Of a DNA stretch of 64,000 bases, positions 25,996 through 34,358 are shown piece after piece (within the stretch, counting starts at the first letter, position 1; every line of letters begins with the position of its first letter). The notes beneath the pieces were generated by a model. It had not been told where the DNA came from, ran no database searches, and saw only the letters and a program-made list of their open reading frames with translations. Both the position numbers and the translations under genes were made by a program. This DNA comes from JANQPX01 sp041398025. GTDB taxonomy: Bacteria; Pseudomonadota; Alphaproteobacteria; Geminicoccales; Geminicoccaceae. The stretch lies in assembly GCA_041398025.1 (NCBI GenBank), contig JAWKVM010000008.1, forward strand, positions 372,001 to 436,000, in the 5' to 3' direction.

Positions 25996-26670
25996 ATGAC
26001 CTTTTCCATCGTCGCACGCTGCGCCGAGACCGGCGTGTTCGGGGTCGCCGTCTCCTCGTCCTCCCCCGCGGTCGCCGCGCGCTGCGCCCATGCGCGAGCG
26101 GGCGTCGGCGCCGTCGCCAGCCAGAACATCACCGATCCGACGCTCGGCCCGAAGGGGCTGGATCTGATGGCTTTGGGCGCGTCGGCCCCGGAGGCGATCG
26201 CGATCATCCAGAGAACCGGGGCGCATATCGCCTTTCGCCAGGTGACCGCCGTCGACGCTCTCGGCAGAACGGCGATCCATTCCGGCGCCAGCACGCTCGG
26301 CACCTTCGCCGAAGCGACCGCCGAGAACGTCGCCTGCGCCGGCAATCTCCTCGCCGATCCGGGCGTGCCCCAGGTGATGGTCGATGCCTTTCTCGGCGCG
26401 ACCGGCCATCTCGGCGACCGGCTGCTGACGGCGATGCGCGCCGCGATCAATGCCGGCGGCGAGGAGGGCCCCGTGCATTCCGCCGGCATGAAGCTGACGG
26501 GCGAGGTCCCCTGGCCGATCGCCGATCTCCGCGTCGACTGGACCGAGGACTGCCCGATCGAAGCGTTGGCCGCGCTCTGGGAGATCTACAAGCCGCAGCT
26601 CGATGCTTACGTCACGCGCGCGCTGAACCCAACCGAAGCCCCGAGCTACGGCGTGCCAGGCGACGAGTAG
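25996..26670 (+). CDS. DUF1028 family protein (Ntn-hydrolase-like)
   Basis: A 224-residue member of the DUF1028 family. It begins TFSIVARCAETGVFGVAVSSSSPAVAARCAHARAG in the usual way and contains GVGAVASQNITDPTLGPKGLDLM. Members adopt an Ntn-hydrolase-like fold and are presumed amidases; the natural reaction is not established. The stop of ridA and this ATG are separated by 1 bp. DUF1028 proteins often sit beside RidA and M20 deacetylases, as here, which suggests joint action on an N-acyl or N-carbamoyl compound. Confidence 0.85.
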   Translation: MTFSIVARCAETGVFGVAVSSSSPAVAARCAHARAGVGAVASQNITDPTLGPKGLDLMALGASAPEAIAIIQRTGAHIAFRQVTAVDALGRTAIHSGASTLGTFAEATAENVACAGNLLADPGVPQVMVDAFLGATGHLGDRLLTAMRAAINAGGEEGPVHSAGMKLTGEVPWPIADLRVDWTEDCPIEALAALWEIYKPQLDAYVTRALNPTEAPSYGVPGDE

Positions 26671-26682
26671 GCAGCCACGCTC

Positions 26683-27828
26683 CTAGACCAGCCTTGCAAG
26701 CAGCTCGGCGAGCATGGCGTCGCAGCGGGCGAGCTGTTCTTCGGTGACGAATTCGTCGGGCTTGTGGCCCTGGGCCATGGAGCCGGGGCCGCAGACCACG
26801 GTGGGGATGGCGAGGCGCTCGCTGAACAGACCGCCCTCGGTGCCGTAGGCGACCTTGATGGTGCCGTTGGCGCCGGTGAGCGACTTGACGAAGCTGACGA
26901 TCTCGGCGTCAGGAGGTGTGGCCAGACCCGGATAGGTCATGGTGGTTTCTAAGCTGATCGCGGCCTCGGGGGCGATCGCCTGCGCCTGGCGAACGATCTC
27001 GTCAGCCGCGGTCCGGATTTCGGCCAGGATCGCCTCCGGGTCGTCCTCGGCAAGATTGCGGATCTCGAACTCGATATCGCAGCGATTGGGTACGATATTG
27101 AGCGCGACACCGCCCTGGATGCGGCCGATATGGAGCGTGGTGTAGGGCACGTCGTAGTCGCCGTCGCGCGCGCCCTGCCCTTCGATCTTGGCCTGCTTGG
27201 CACGGATCGCCGCGGCGAGGTCGCAGGCGAGATGCACGGCGTTCAAGGCGAGGGGGGCGAGCGCCGAATGCCCTTCGCGGCCAACGCAGGTGGCGCGCAG
27301 GCCGGTCTTGCCCTTGTGCCCCGTCGCGACCGCCATGGATGTTGGCTCGCCGACGATACAGAAGGCGGGGCGCACGGGTGCGTCCTCGAGCATGTCGATC
27401 AGCCGGCGCACGCCGACGCAGCCGACCTCCTCGTCATGGGATAGGGCGAGATGCAAGGGCGTCGTCAGCGGCCTCGTCGATGCCAGCTTCGTCGCATGCA
27501 GGGCGGACGCGAGAAACCCTTTCATGTCGGTGGTGCCGCGACCGTAGATGCGCCCGTCCCGCCGGGTCGCCTTGAAGGGATCGACGCTCCAGTCCTGGCC
27601 TTCGACCGGGACGACGTCGGTGTGACCGGAGAGCATGACGCCCGGCCGGTCCATCGGGCCGATGGTGGCGTAGAGATTGGCCTTCCGGCCGGTCTCGTCA
27701 TGCACCAGCAGGGACTCGACGCCGCATTCAGCCAGAAACTCACGGGCGAACTCGATCAGATCGAGATTGGACTCGTGGCTGATGGTCGGAAAGGCCACCA
27801 GCCGTTCGAGAATGTCGATGGTCTCCAT
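26683..27828 (-). CDS. argE: Acetylornithine deacetylase-like M20 peptidase
   Basis: A 381-residue M20 metallohydrolase, best matching ArgE, which removes acetyl from N2-acetylornithine to give ornithine. Metal and catalytic segments are present: MLSGHTDVVPVEGQDW (His and catalytic Asp), YGRGTTDMKGF (bridging Asp), LALSHDEEVGCVG (catalytic Glu pair) and CIVGEPTSM. The lid or dimerisation domain occupies about residues 180-290. The gene is convergent with DUF1028 and divergent from the polyamine transporter; ornithine is the precursor of putrescine, so the link to the Pot genes may be functional. Other N-acyl substrates remain possible. Confidence 0.82.
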   Translation of the reverse strand: METIDILERLVAFPTISHESNLDLIEFAREFLAECGVESLLVHDETGRKANLYATIGPMDRPGVMLSGHTDVVPVEGQDWSVDPFKATRRDGRIYGRGTTDMKGFLASALHATKLASTRPLTTPLHLALSHDEEVGCVGVRRLIDMLEDAPVRPAFCIVGEPTSMAVATGHKGKTGLRATCVGREGHSALAPLALNAVHLACDLAAAIRAKQAKIEGQGARDGDYDVPYTTLHIGRIQGGVALNIVPNRCDIEFEIRNLAEDDPEAILAEIRTAADEIVRQAQAIAPEAAISLETTMTYPGLATPPDAEIVSFVKSLTGANGTIKVAYGTEGGLFSERLAIPTVVCGPGSMAQGHKPDEFVTEEQLARCDAMLAELLARLV

Positions 27829-28018
27829 GCCTCGTCCCCGGCTGCCGCAAAAGCATCTTGTAACCCTTGGAAATTGTCACGCATACTCGGTGAAATCCAA
27901 TGAAGAGGAGCGTCTTTCTGGGTGTTTTCGAAGCGAGCGGCCGGTTGTTCGTGGATCGGTCCCCGGAGCATGCCGCCGGCTCCCATGACCGGAAGCATGG
28001 CCACCGGGAAAAATTCCG

Positions 28019-29122
28019 ATGAGCGGCGCTAGCGTTCGGCCTGCCATCGAAGTCCGAGGCGTGGTCAAGCGCTTTGGCGACGTCACGGCGCTCAAGGGCA
28101 CCAGCCTCGCCATCCGCGACAACGAGTTTTTCACGCTGCTCGGCCCCAGCGGCTGCGGCAAGACCACCCTGCTCCGGCTGATCGCGGGCTTCGAGGACGT
28201 CACCGAGGGCGAGATCCTGCTGTTCGGCGAGGAAATCGCCGATCTCCCGCCCAATCGGCGGCCGGTCAACACCGTGTTTCAGCACTACGCCCTGTTTCCG
28301 CACATGACCGTTTTGGAGAATGTGACCTTCGGCATGCTGCGTCTGAAGGTGCCGAAGGCCGAGGCCCTGAAACGCGCGCGGGCGACGCTCGCCCTGGTGA
28401 AGCTGGATGCGCTCGCCGAGCGCAGGCCGAGCCAGCTTTCTGGCGGGCAGCAGCAGCGCGTAGCGCTCGCCCGCGCCATGGCACCGCGTCCGAAGGTGCT
28501 GCTGCTCGACGAGCCGCTCTCCGCCCTCGATCTCAAGCTCCGCCAGGCGATGCGCGTCGAGCTGAAGCAGCTGCAGCGGGAGACCGGCATCACCTTCGTG
28601 TTCGTCACCCACGACCAGGAAGAGGCACTCACCATGTCCGACCGCATCGCGGTGATGTCCGCGGGCGAGATCCGGCAGGTCGGCAGCGCGCAGGAGATCT
28701 ACGAAAGGCCGGACAACCGCTTCGTCGCCGACTTCATCGGCGAGACCAATCTGCTCGACGTGACCGTCGAGCGCGTCGAGGACGGCCTGGCGCTCTGTCG
28801 CCTGCCCGGCGGCACCACCATCAGGGCCGAGGCGGCGGGCGCGTTTTCGGTGGGGGCTGCGGGCCATGTGTCGATCAGGCCGGAGCGCATCACGCTGTCC
28901 AGGCCCGGTATCGGCGCCTTCGCCCCCGCCGGCGAACCCACGGGCACGGTCGAGCACACGGTCTATCTCGGCACGGACACCCAGCATCTGGTGCGCCTGG
29001 ACGACGGCAGCTTGATCACGGCGCGCACCCAGAACGCGCACCACGCTTTCGTCGACCTGAAGCCGGGCGATCCGGCGGTGCTGACCATCGACGACGGCGC
29101 TGCGCGCCTGCTGGCGGACTGA
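28019..29122 (+). CDS. potA: Polyamine ABC transporter ATP-binding protein (PotA type)
   Basis: A 367-residue ATPase. Walker A GPSGCGKTTLLRLIAGFED is near residues 42-60, the signature LSGGQQQRVALARAM near 139-153, and Walker B KVLLLDEPLSALD just after, followed by the H-loop THDQEEAL. The C-terminal 120 residues form the TOBE regulatory domain (VSIRPERITL). It heads a four-gene operon with the permease start overlapping its stop (TGATG). The binding protein at the operon end points to spermidine or putrescine. Confidence 0.92.
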   Translation: MSGASVRPAIEVRGVVKRFGDVTALKGTSLAIRDNEFFTLLGPSGCGKTTLLRLIAGFEDVTEGEILLFGEEIADLPPNRRPVNTVFQHYALFPHMTVLENVTFGMLRLKVPKAEALKRARATLALVKLDALAERRPSQLSGGQQQRVALARAMAPRPKVLLLDEPLSALDLKLRQAMRVELKQLQRETGITFVFVTHDQEEALTMSDRIAVMSAGEIRQVGSAQEIYERPDNRFVADFIGETNLLDVTVERVEDGLALCRLPGGTTIRAEAAGAFSVGAAGHVSIRPERITLSRPGIGAFAPAGEPTGTVEHTVYLGTDTQHLVRLDDGSLITARTQNAHHAFVDLKPGDPAVLTIDDGAARLLAD

Positions 29123-30042
29123 TGGCAGGCGGGCTCGCCTCCGGCCGCAGCGTCGCCGGCACCTACGGGCCGGTCAGGCCCTGGCTGCTGCTCCCGTCCT
29201 GGCTGGTGATCGGTGTGTTCATGCTGGCACCGATCCTGATCATGCTGGTCTACTCCTTCCTCACCAAGGAGTTTCGCGGCGGTGTGATCTGGGAGTTCAG
29301 CCTCGCCGCCTATGACCGTTTTCTTTTCGATCGCGGGCTTTTCGGCGACGATCCACCGAGCATCGAGTGGACCTACATCACCATCTTCGCGCGCTCGATC
29401 ATTCAGGCCTCCTGCGCAACCTTCTTCTGCCTGGTGATCGGCTTTCCCACCGCCTATGTCATCGCCACCCGGCCGGAGCGCACCCGCTCGCTCTGGCTGT
29501 TTCTGATCACGGTGCCCTATTGGGTGAACCTTCTGATCCGCACCGTGTCGATGAAGTTTCTGATCCGGGACAACGGCCCCCTGAACGAAGCGCTGATCGG
29601 CCTCGGCCTGATGTCGACACCGCTCTCGCTGGTCAACACCGACCTCGCGGTGCAGCTCGGCCTCTTCTATTCCTACCTGCCCTTCATGGTCCTGCCGATC
29701 TACGCCGCGGTCGAGCGCTACAACTTTGGCCTCTCGGAGGCCGCCGCGGACTTGTATGCGAGCAAATGGGAAACCTTGCGCCTGGTCCTGCTGCCTGCGG
29801 TCAGGCCGGGCCTCGTCGCCGGCTGCATCCTGGTGTTCGTGCCCTCGCTCGGCGCTTTCTTGGCGCCCGATCTCCTGGGCGGCGCCAAGACCTTCATGAT
29901 CGGCTCGCTGATCGAGGAGCAGTTCAAGGGCAGTGCCGGCAACTGGCCCTTCGGCGCCGCAGCCTCGATGATCCTCCTCACCATGGTCCTGCTGGTGCTC
30001 CTGCTCTACGCCCGCAGCCAGGCTCAGGCAAGTCAACGCTGA
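29122..30042 (+). CDS. potB: Polyamine ABC transporter permease (PotB type)
   Basis: A 306-residue inner-membrane permease with six predicted helices. A first helix WLLLPSWLVIGVFMLAPILIMLVYSFL is followed by a periplasmic stretch and helices near residues 92-112, 123-142, 177-195, 233-250 and 275-297. The ATPase-docking EAA-type loop is EAAADLYASKWETLRLVLLP (about residues 209-228). The start overlaps the potA stop and its own stop overlaps the next ATG, so the three are strongly coupled. Confidence 0.9.
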   Translation: MAGGLASGRSVAGTYGPVRPWLLLPSWLVIGVFMLAPILIMLVYSFLTKEFRGGVIWEFSLAAYDRFLFDRGLFGDDPPSIEWTYITIFARSIIQASCATFFCLVIGFPTAYVIATRPERTRSLWLFLITVPYWVNLLIRTVSMKFLIRDNGPLNEALIGLGLMSTPLSLVNTDLAVQLGLFYSYLPFMVLPIYAAVERYNFGLSEAAADLYASKWETLRLVLLPAVRPGLVAGCILVFVPSLGAFLAPDLLGGAKTFMIGSLIEEQFKGSAGNWPFGAAASMILLTMVLLVLLLYARSQAQASQR

Positions 30043-30854
30043 TGGCCGCGCCATCCGAGTTGAAGCGCTATCCCGGCTTTTGGCCGATCACCATCCTCTG
30101 CCTGGTGCTGCTCTACGCACCGCTCCTGGTGGTCATGGCCTACAGCTTCAACGACTCGGCCTCGATCACCCGCTGGGGCGGTTTTTCTCTACGCTGGTAC
30201 GAGGATGTCTTTTGGGGACTCGAGTCCGAAAAATTCAAGGACGCCGCCTGGGCCTCGGTCACCATCGCGCTGCTCGCCGGGATCACCTCGACCGTGATCG
30301 CGACGGCGGCGGCGATCGCCATGACCCGCGGGGGACAATTTCGAGGAAAGTCCGCGACCTTTGGCCTGATCAGCCTGCCACTGATGGTGCCGGAGATCGT
30401 CACCGCCGTCGCCACGCTGATCTTCTTCAGCACCATCGGCTTCGTCAGAGGCTACGGCACCATCCTGATCGCCCACATCACCTTTTGCATTCCGTTCGCC
30501 TATCTGCCGATCGCGGCCCGGCTGGAGGGTATCGAGGCAAGCTTCGAGGAGGCGGCACAGGATCTCTATGCCAGCCGCTGGGAGGCGTTCCGCTACGTGC
30601 TGGCGCCCCTGATGATGCCCGGCATCATCTCTGGCTTCCTGCTCGCCTTCATCATTTCGCTCGACGACTTCATCATCACCAACTTCGTCAAGGGAGCCGG
30701 CATCGAGACCCTGCCGACCGCGATCTTCGGCGCGGTCAAGCAGGGCATCAAGCCGAACATCATGGCGCTTTCCAGCCTGATGCTCGCGGTCTCAATCCTG
30801 TTCGTCTCGATATCCTATGCTGTCAGCAGGCTGGGCGCGACCAACGCCCGTTGA
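30042..30854 (+). CDS. potC: Polyamine ABC transporter permease (PotC type)
   Basis: A 270-residue partner permease with six helices. The first is PITILCLVLLYAPLLVVMAYSF, followed by the PotC-like NDSASITRWGGFSLRWYED. The EAA loop is FEEAAQDLYASRWEAFRYVL (about residues 168-187). ATG at 30042 overlaps the potB stop (TGATG). The frame is open far upstream but inside potB. Confidence 0.9.
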   Translation: MAAPSELKRYPGFWPITILCLVLLYAPLLVVMAYSFNDSASITRWGGFSLRWYEDVFWGLESEKFKDAAWASVTIALLAGITSTVIATAAAIAMTRGGQFRGKSATFGLISLPLMVPEIVTAVATLIFFSTIGFVRGYGTILIAHITFCIPFAYLPIAARLEGIEASFEEAAQDLYASRWEAFRYVLAPLMMPGIISGFLLAFIISLDDFIITNFVKGAGIETLPTAIFGAVKQGIKPNIMALSSLMLAVSILFVSISYAVSRLGATNAR

Positions 30855-30908
30855 ATGAACCGGCGGTTCGAGGCTTTGGAAAAGAGCCGCCACAAATGGG
30901 AGAGTCTC

Positions 30909-31946
30909 ATGAACACCACTCTCAAGCTCGGAACGGCCGCAGCCGCCCTGATGCTCTCGGCCGGTGCCGCCCAGGCCGAAGGCAAACTCTCGATCTATCA
31001 CTGGTTCGAATACATCCCGCAGGAGCTGCTAGACAAGTTCGCCGCGGATTACGACGTCGAGGTGACCATGGACACCTATGACAGCAACGAGGCGCTGCTC
31101 GCCAGCCTGAAGGCGGGATCGCTCGGCTCTTACGATGTCGCCGTGCCAGGCGACTACATGGTGCAGATCCTGACCAACGAAGGCATGCTCGACACCATCG
31201 CCGACGGCGAGCTCAAGAACAAAGGCAACATCCTGGCGCAATGGCTGGACGTGCCCTTCGATCCCGGCCGCCAGCACTCCATTCCCTATCAGTGGGGCTC
31301 CACCAGCTTTTCGGTGAACCGGGACGTCTATCAGGGCGACATCAATACCACCGACATCATCTTCGCCCCGCCCGCGGAGCTCGACGGCAAGATCAACATT
31401 CTCGACACCGCCGGCGAGGTGCTGGCGATCGCGTCGCTCCATCTCGGCATCCCGCAATGCACCCAGGATCGGGACCAGCTCAAGGCCCTCGACGATCTCG
31501 TGCAGGGAGCGAAGCCGCACTGGGCGTCCTTCAATTCCGACAGCGCCAAGGACGTGCTGGTCTCCGGCGACGCTGCCGCCGGCATGATCTGGAACGGCTT
31601 TTCCGCAAAAGCACGCGAAGAAGGCGCGAACATCGAATATGCCTATCCCAAGGAAGGCTACGTCGCCTGGATGGACAATGTCGTCCTGCTGAAAGACGCA
31701 CCGAACCGCGCCAACGCGTTGCTGTTCATGGACTTCCTGCTGGAGCCGGAAAACGCCGCCGCGGTCACCAACTATGCGCGCTACACCGCCGGTGTCGACG
31801 GCGTCGACGAGTTCCTCGATCCCGAGCTCAAGACCTCTCCCGAGCAGAGCCCGCCCGCCGATGCGCCGGCCGGCACTTTCGTCGAGGTCTGCGATCAGGA
31901 AACCCAGGCCGTCTACGACCAGATCTGGACTCGCCTCCGCAAGTAG
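30909..31946 (+). CDS. potD: Spermidine/putrescine-binding periplasmic protein (PotD type)
   Basis: A 345-residue substrate-binding protein. A Sec signal LGTAAAALMLSAGAAQAEG is cleaved after AQA near residue 22. The mature start KLSIYHWFEYIPQELLDKF and the hinge segments YDVAVPGDYMVQIL and IPYQWGSTSFSVN are typical of PotD/PotF proteins. Acidic and aromatic residues in these regions would hold the polyamine amines. GGGAG lies 7 bp before the ATG; an earlier in-frame ATG at 30855 would spoil the signal peptide. It ends the operon. Confidence 0.9.
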   Translation: MNTTLKLGTAAAALMLSAGAAQAEGKLSIYHWFEYIPQELLDKFAADYDVEVTMDTYDSNEALLASLKAGSLGSYDVAVPGDYMVQILTNEGMLDTIADGELKNKGNILAQWLDVPFDPGRQHSIPYQWGSTSFSVNRDVYQGDINTTDIIFAPPAELDGKINILDTAGEVLAIASLHLGIPQCTQDRDQLKALDDLVQGAKPHWASFNSDSAKDVLVSGDAAAGMIWNGFSAKAREEGANIEYAYPKEGYVAWMDNVVLLKDAPNRANALLFMDFLLEPENAAAVTNYARYTAGVDGVDEFLDPELKTSPEQSPPADAPAGTFVEVCDQETQAVYDQIWTRLRK

Positions 31947-32054
31947 GCAGGCATCGGCAGGCGTCGCCTGCAGGACCACTGGACCTCGCCTGGACGGGAC
32001 GCGCAGGTGAGGTCGGTCAGGGGGCTGAGCGGCCGCCATGACGGCGCTCGGCGT

Positions 32055-33179
32055 TCACTTCCCGGAGGTCTCGATCACCAGCAGCGAGGCCAGCGGCTTG
32101 ACGAAGTCCGCGGGTGAACCGAGGGCTGACTCCAGCCGCGCGAGAAAGGTGTCCAAGGGCTCCGAGCCTTCATAGAGCGGCAGGACCAGATTGTCGGGCT
32201 GAGCGAGCAGCAGGATCGCTTCTCGTCCGAGCGGCGGGCTCACCTCCCAGAAATCGAGATCGTCGAAGGCCAGCACCGCCAGCTGCTCTTCGGGACCGAC
32301 CAGCGCGAAGGTCTGATAGTCGGACGGAAACAACGTGTGCACGGTGCCGCCGGCGTCGAGATAGTGGACGCTGATCATGCTGTCGACGTCGGGCGCATCG
32401 ATGATGATCTTGAACTTGTCGCCGTCCACCAGCCGCTCGACATCGGGATCGAGCCGCAGCATGCGCTGCGGCGCCGGCAGGGCGCGGCCTGCCAGAACCG
32501 TCGCCAGCTTGCAGATCGATGTCGACCTCGGCTCGATCTCGATGCTGACATCAGCCGCGTCGCCGCTGGCCTGCAGGCTCGCTTCCAGCTTTCGACGCTC
32601 CGCCTCCTCCGGAACGATGCCGACGATTCGCGCGGACCCGTTCTTTTCGATGTGCTCCAGCCAGTGACAGCTGTTGGCGCGAAGATTGGCGGAAACATTC
32701 AGCCAGCTTTCCTTCCAGTCCAGTGGCCAGGCGGCGTTTGGCAACAGCTGGCCCGTCGGCGCTTCAAGCTTTGGTTGCGCAGACACGGAAGCCGGTTCCG
32801 ACGCAGGTTCAGGCTCCGAGGCAGGTGCCGGCTCGGGGGCAGGTGCGGGCTTCGGAGCAGGCGCCGGCTTGGAGGCAGGTGCTGGCGCAGGGGTCGGCTC
32901 TCGGGCAGGTGCCGGCTCGGTGGCGGGCTCGAGCGTAGGAAGCCGCTTGCTGGCGGGCGCAGGCTCGGCTGTGGGTGCTGGCGTTGCCGGCTTCTTCTTG
33001 ACGATCTCCCGCGTCGGGGACTTGTCAAGGTCCGCGGGCGCCGGCGCGGTATCGAGGCTGTCACCCCTGGACGCCGGCGCGAGACTAAGGGCGAGGAAGA
33101 CGGTGCAGGCGACCAAGCCGAAGCCGCCTGCTGCCGGCGTCAGCCAGCGCGCCCAGATCGGTCTGCCGCCGTCGTGCAC
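32055..33179 (-). CDS. Membrane-anchored Pro/Ala-rich stalk protein with DUF4384-like domain
   Basis: A 374-residue envelope protein. A single hydrophobic segment (GFGLVACTVFLALSLAP, about residues 19-35) anchors it. Residues about 45-140 are a low-complexity stalk of repeated Pro-Ala-Glu/Lys units, and the DNA there (32768-33044) is correspondingly repetitive. Residues about 235-374 resemble DUF4384 (DGDKFKIIIDAPDVDSMISVHYLDAGGTVHTLFPSDY). DUF4384 domains often occur in surface or caspase/TPR-associated proteins; the role is unknown. GTG at 33179 is well supported by GGGGAGGAG a few bases upstream. It is divergent from an OmpA-like gene. Confidence 0.75.
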   Translation of the reverse strand: MHDGGRPIWARWLTPAAGGFGLVACTVFLALSLAPASRGDSLDTAPAPADLDKSPTREIVKKKPATPAPTAEPAPASKRLPTLEPATEPAPAREPTPAPAPASKPAPAPKPAPAPEPAPASEPEPASEPASVSAQPKLEAPTGQLLPNAAWPLDWKESWLNVSANLRANSCHWLEHIEKNGSARIVGIVPEEAERRKLEASLQASGDAADVSIEIEPRSTSICKLATVLAGRALPAPQRMLRLDPDVERLVDGDKFKIIIDAPDVDSMISVHYLDAGGTVHTLFPSDYQTFALVGPEEQLAVLAFDDLDFWEVSPPLGREAILLLAQPDNLVLPLYEGSEPLDTFLARLESALGSPADFVKPLASLLVIETSGK

Positions 33180-33548
33180 CTTTCTCCTCCCCTACGCGCG
33201 ATCCCCGCGCGCTGTTGCTGCGGTCATGACGTCGAACGCCTTTCCTTCGATCAAGATCTCATAAGTGACAATAACGGGACAGAAAAGAGCGCCTTGAAAA
33301 TTGTTTCTCGCGCCACACCGCGAACGCTGCCCGCCACCGGCATCATGCACCGCCGATCGGCTCTTGGATGACCTCGATCGCGAATCCATGATCTGCTATC
33401 CCGAACAGGAAATATAGGACCCCATGGCTTTTCTACGAAGGCGTCAAGTTATCGCAACCCACAAGCGCATTGATCCAAGGGATTATCTGCGCATAGACTT
33501 GGAGTTGCGGAAGGCTTGAACGTCACGATTTCGAAAGGGCGTTAATCC
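33180..33548. other. Divergent intergenic region, no gene seen
   Basis: This 369-bp gap separates the DUF4384 gene from the OmpA-like gene. It holds the strong ribosome site of the leftward gene (33182-33195) and AT-richer stretches near 33260-33300 and 33400-33480 that probably contain the two promoters. I see no convincing -35/-10 pair, RNA gene or conserved ORF. Confidence 0.4.
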
Positions 33549-34094
33549 ATGCGCAGCATCTCTCTGTATGGTCTGGCTTTGCCAGCAGCACTGGTCCTGG
33601 GAACGATCGCAGGTCATGCCCAAGAACTTACCGTCGACCAGATCGTCGAGCGGCTTCAGGTGGCGCCGGAGGGCGACGATGTCACCCTCAAGACCCGCGG
33701 CCTGAGACCAGCCACGCCGGCAGCGAACGAGCCCAATAGCGGCCAGATCAGCGACATGCGGATCCTGTTCGAGTTCGACTCGGACGTCCTCACGGCAGCC
33801 GCGCGCGACGAGCTGGACAAATATGGCGAGGCCTTGAACCGGCCTGCCCTCGCCGGCCAGAGCTTCCAAATCGCCGGGCATACCGATGCGGTCGGCACCG
33901 ATTCCTACAATCTCGACCTGTCGCAGCGCCGCGCCGCCTCCGTGGTGGGCTATCTCATGAGCCGTCACCGCGTTCCGCCGGATCGGTTGACGTCGAGGGG
34001 CTATGGCGAAGCCTATCTGGCCGATCCCGCGCATCCGAGATCAGGCGACAATCGCCGGGTCGAGATCGTCAATACCGACGTTCTCAATCAATAG
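33549..34094 (+). CDS. OmpA-family peptidoglycan-binding protein
   Basis: A 181-residue exported protein. A signal peptide (LYGLALPAALVLGTIAGHAQ) ends near residue 25. Residues about 70-178 are an OmpA C-terminal domain: ILFEFDSDVLTAAARDEL, IAGHTDAVGTDSYNLDLSQRRAASV and RLTSRGYGEAYL, ending NRRVEIVN. The Asp and Arg that hold the diaminopimelate of peptidoglycan lie in the second segment. Between signal and domain is a short linker rather than a beta barrel, so it is periplasmic and wall-bound. It is divergent from the DUF4384 stalk protein, which may be a partner. Confidence 0.87.
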   Translation: MRSISLYGLALPAALVLGTIAGHAQELTVDQIVERLQVAPEGDDVTLKTRGLRPATPAANEPNSGQISDMRILFEFDSDVLTAAARDELDKYGEALNRPALAGQSFQIAGHTDAVGTDSYNLDLSQRRAASVVGYLMSRHRVPPDRLTSRGYGEAYLADPAHPRSGDNRRVEIVNTDVLNQ

Positions 34095-34358
34095 GACAAG
34101 CCTGGCACGCGGCCGGAGCCCGACGCCGCAAGCTCCGTCGATCTCGGCTCGTTCCGATGGTCAGAGCGCTGCCGCATCTGTATGGTGAGCCGCATTCCGC
34201 GGCTGACATGGCCGGCGCGAGCGCCCACACGCTCCTGGCCTGTCACCCTGTCGACGTCATAAAAGCACCACCAGCATCATGTCGGGACGGGACGTGTTCA
34301 CCATGCTTTCTTCGCCAGAATCTCATGACATGAACAGCGCTCATCAAGTGGTCATGCC

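Noticed and set aside
32768..33044. Repetitive DNA that might be read as a CRISPR or minisatellite
   Set aside because: The repeats are short, irregular and in frame, encoding the Pro/Ala-rich stalk of the DUF4384 protein; no spacers or cas genes.
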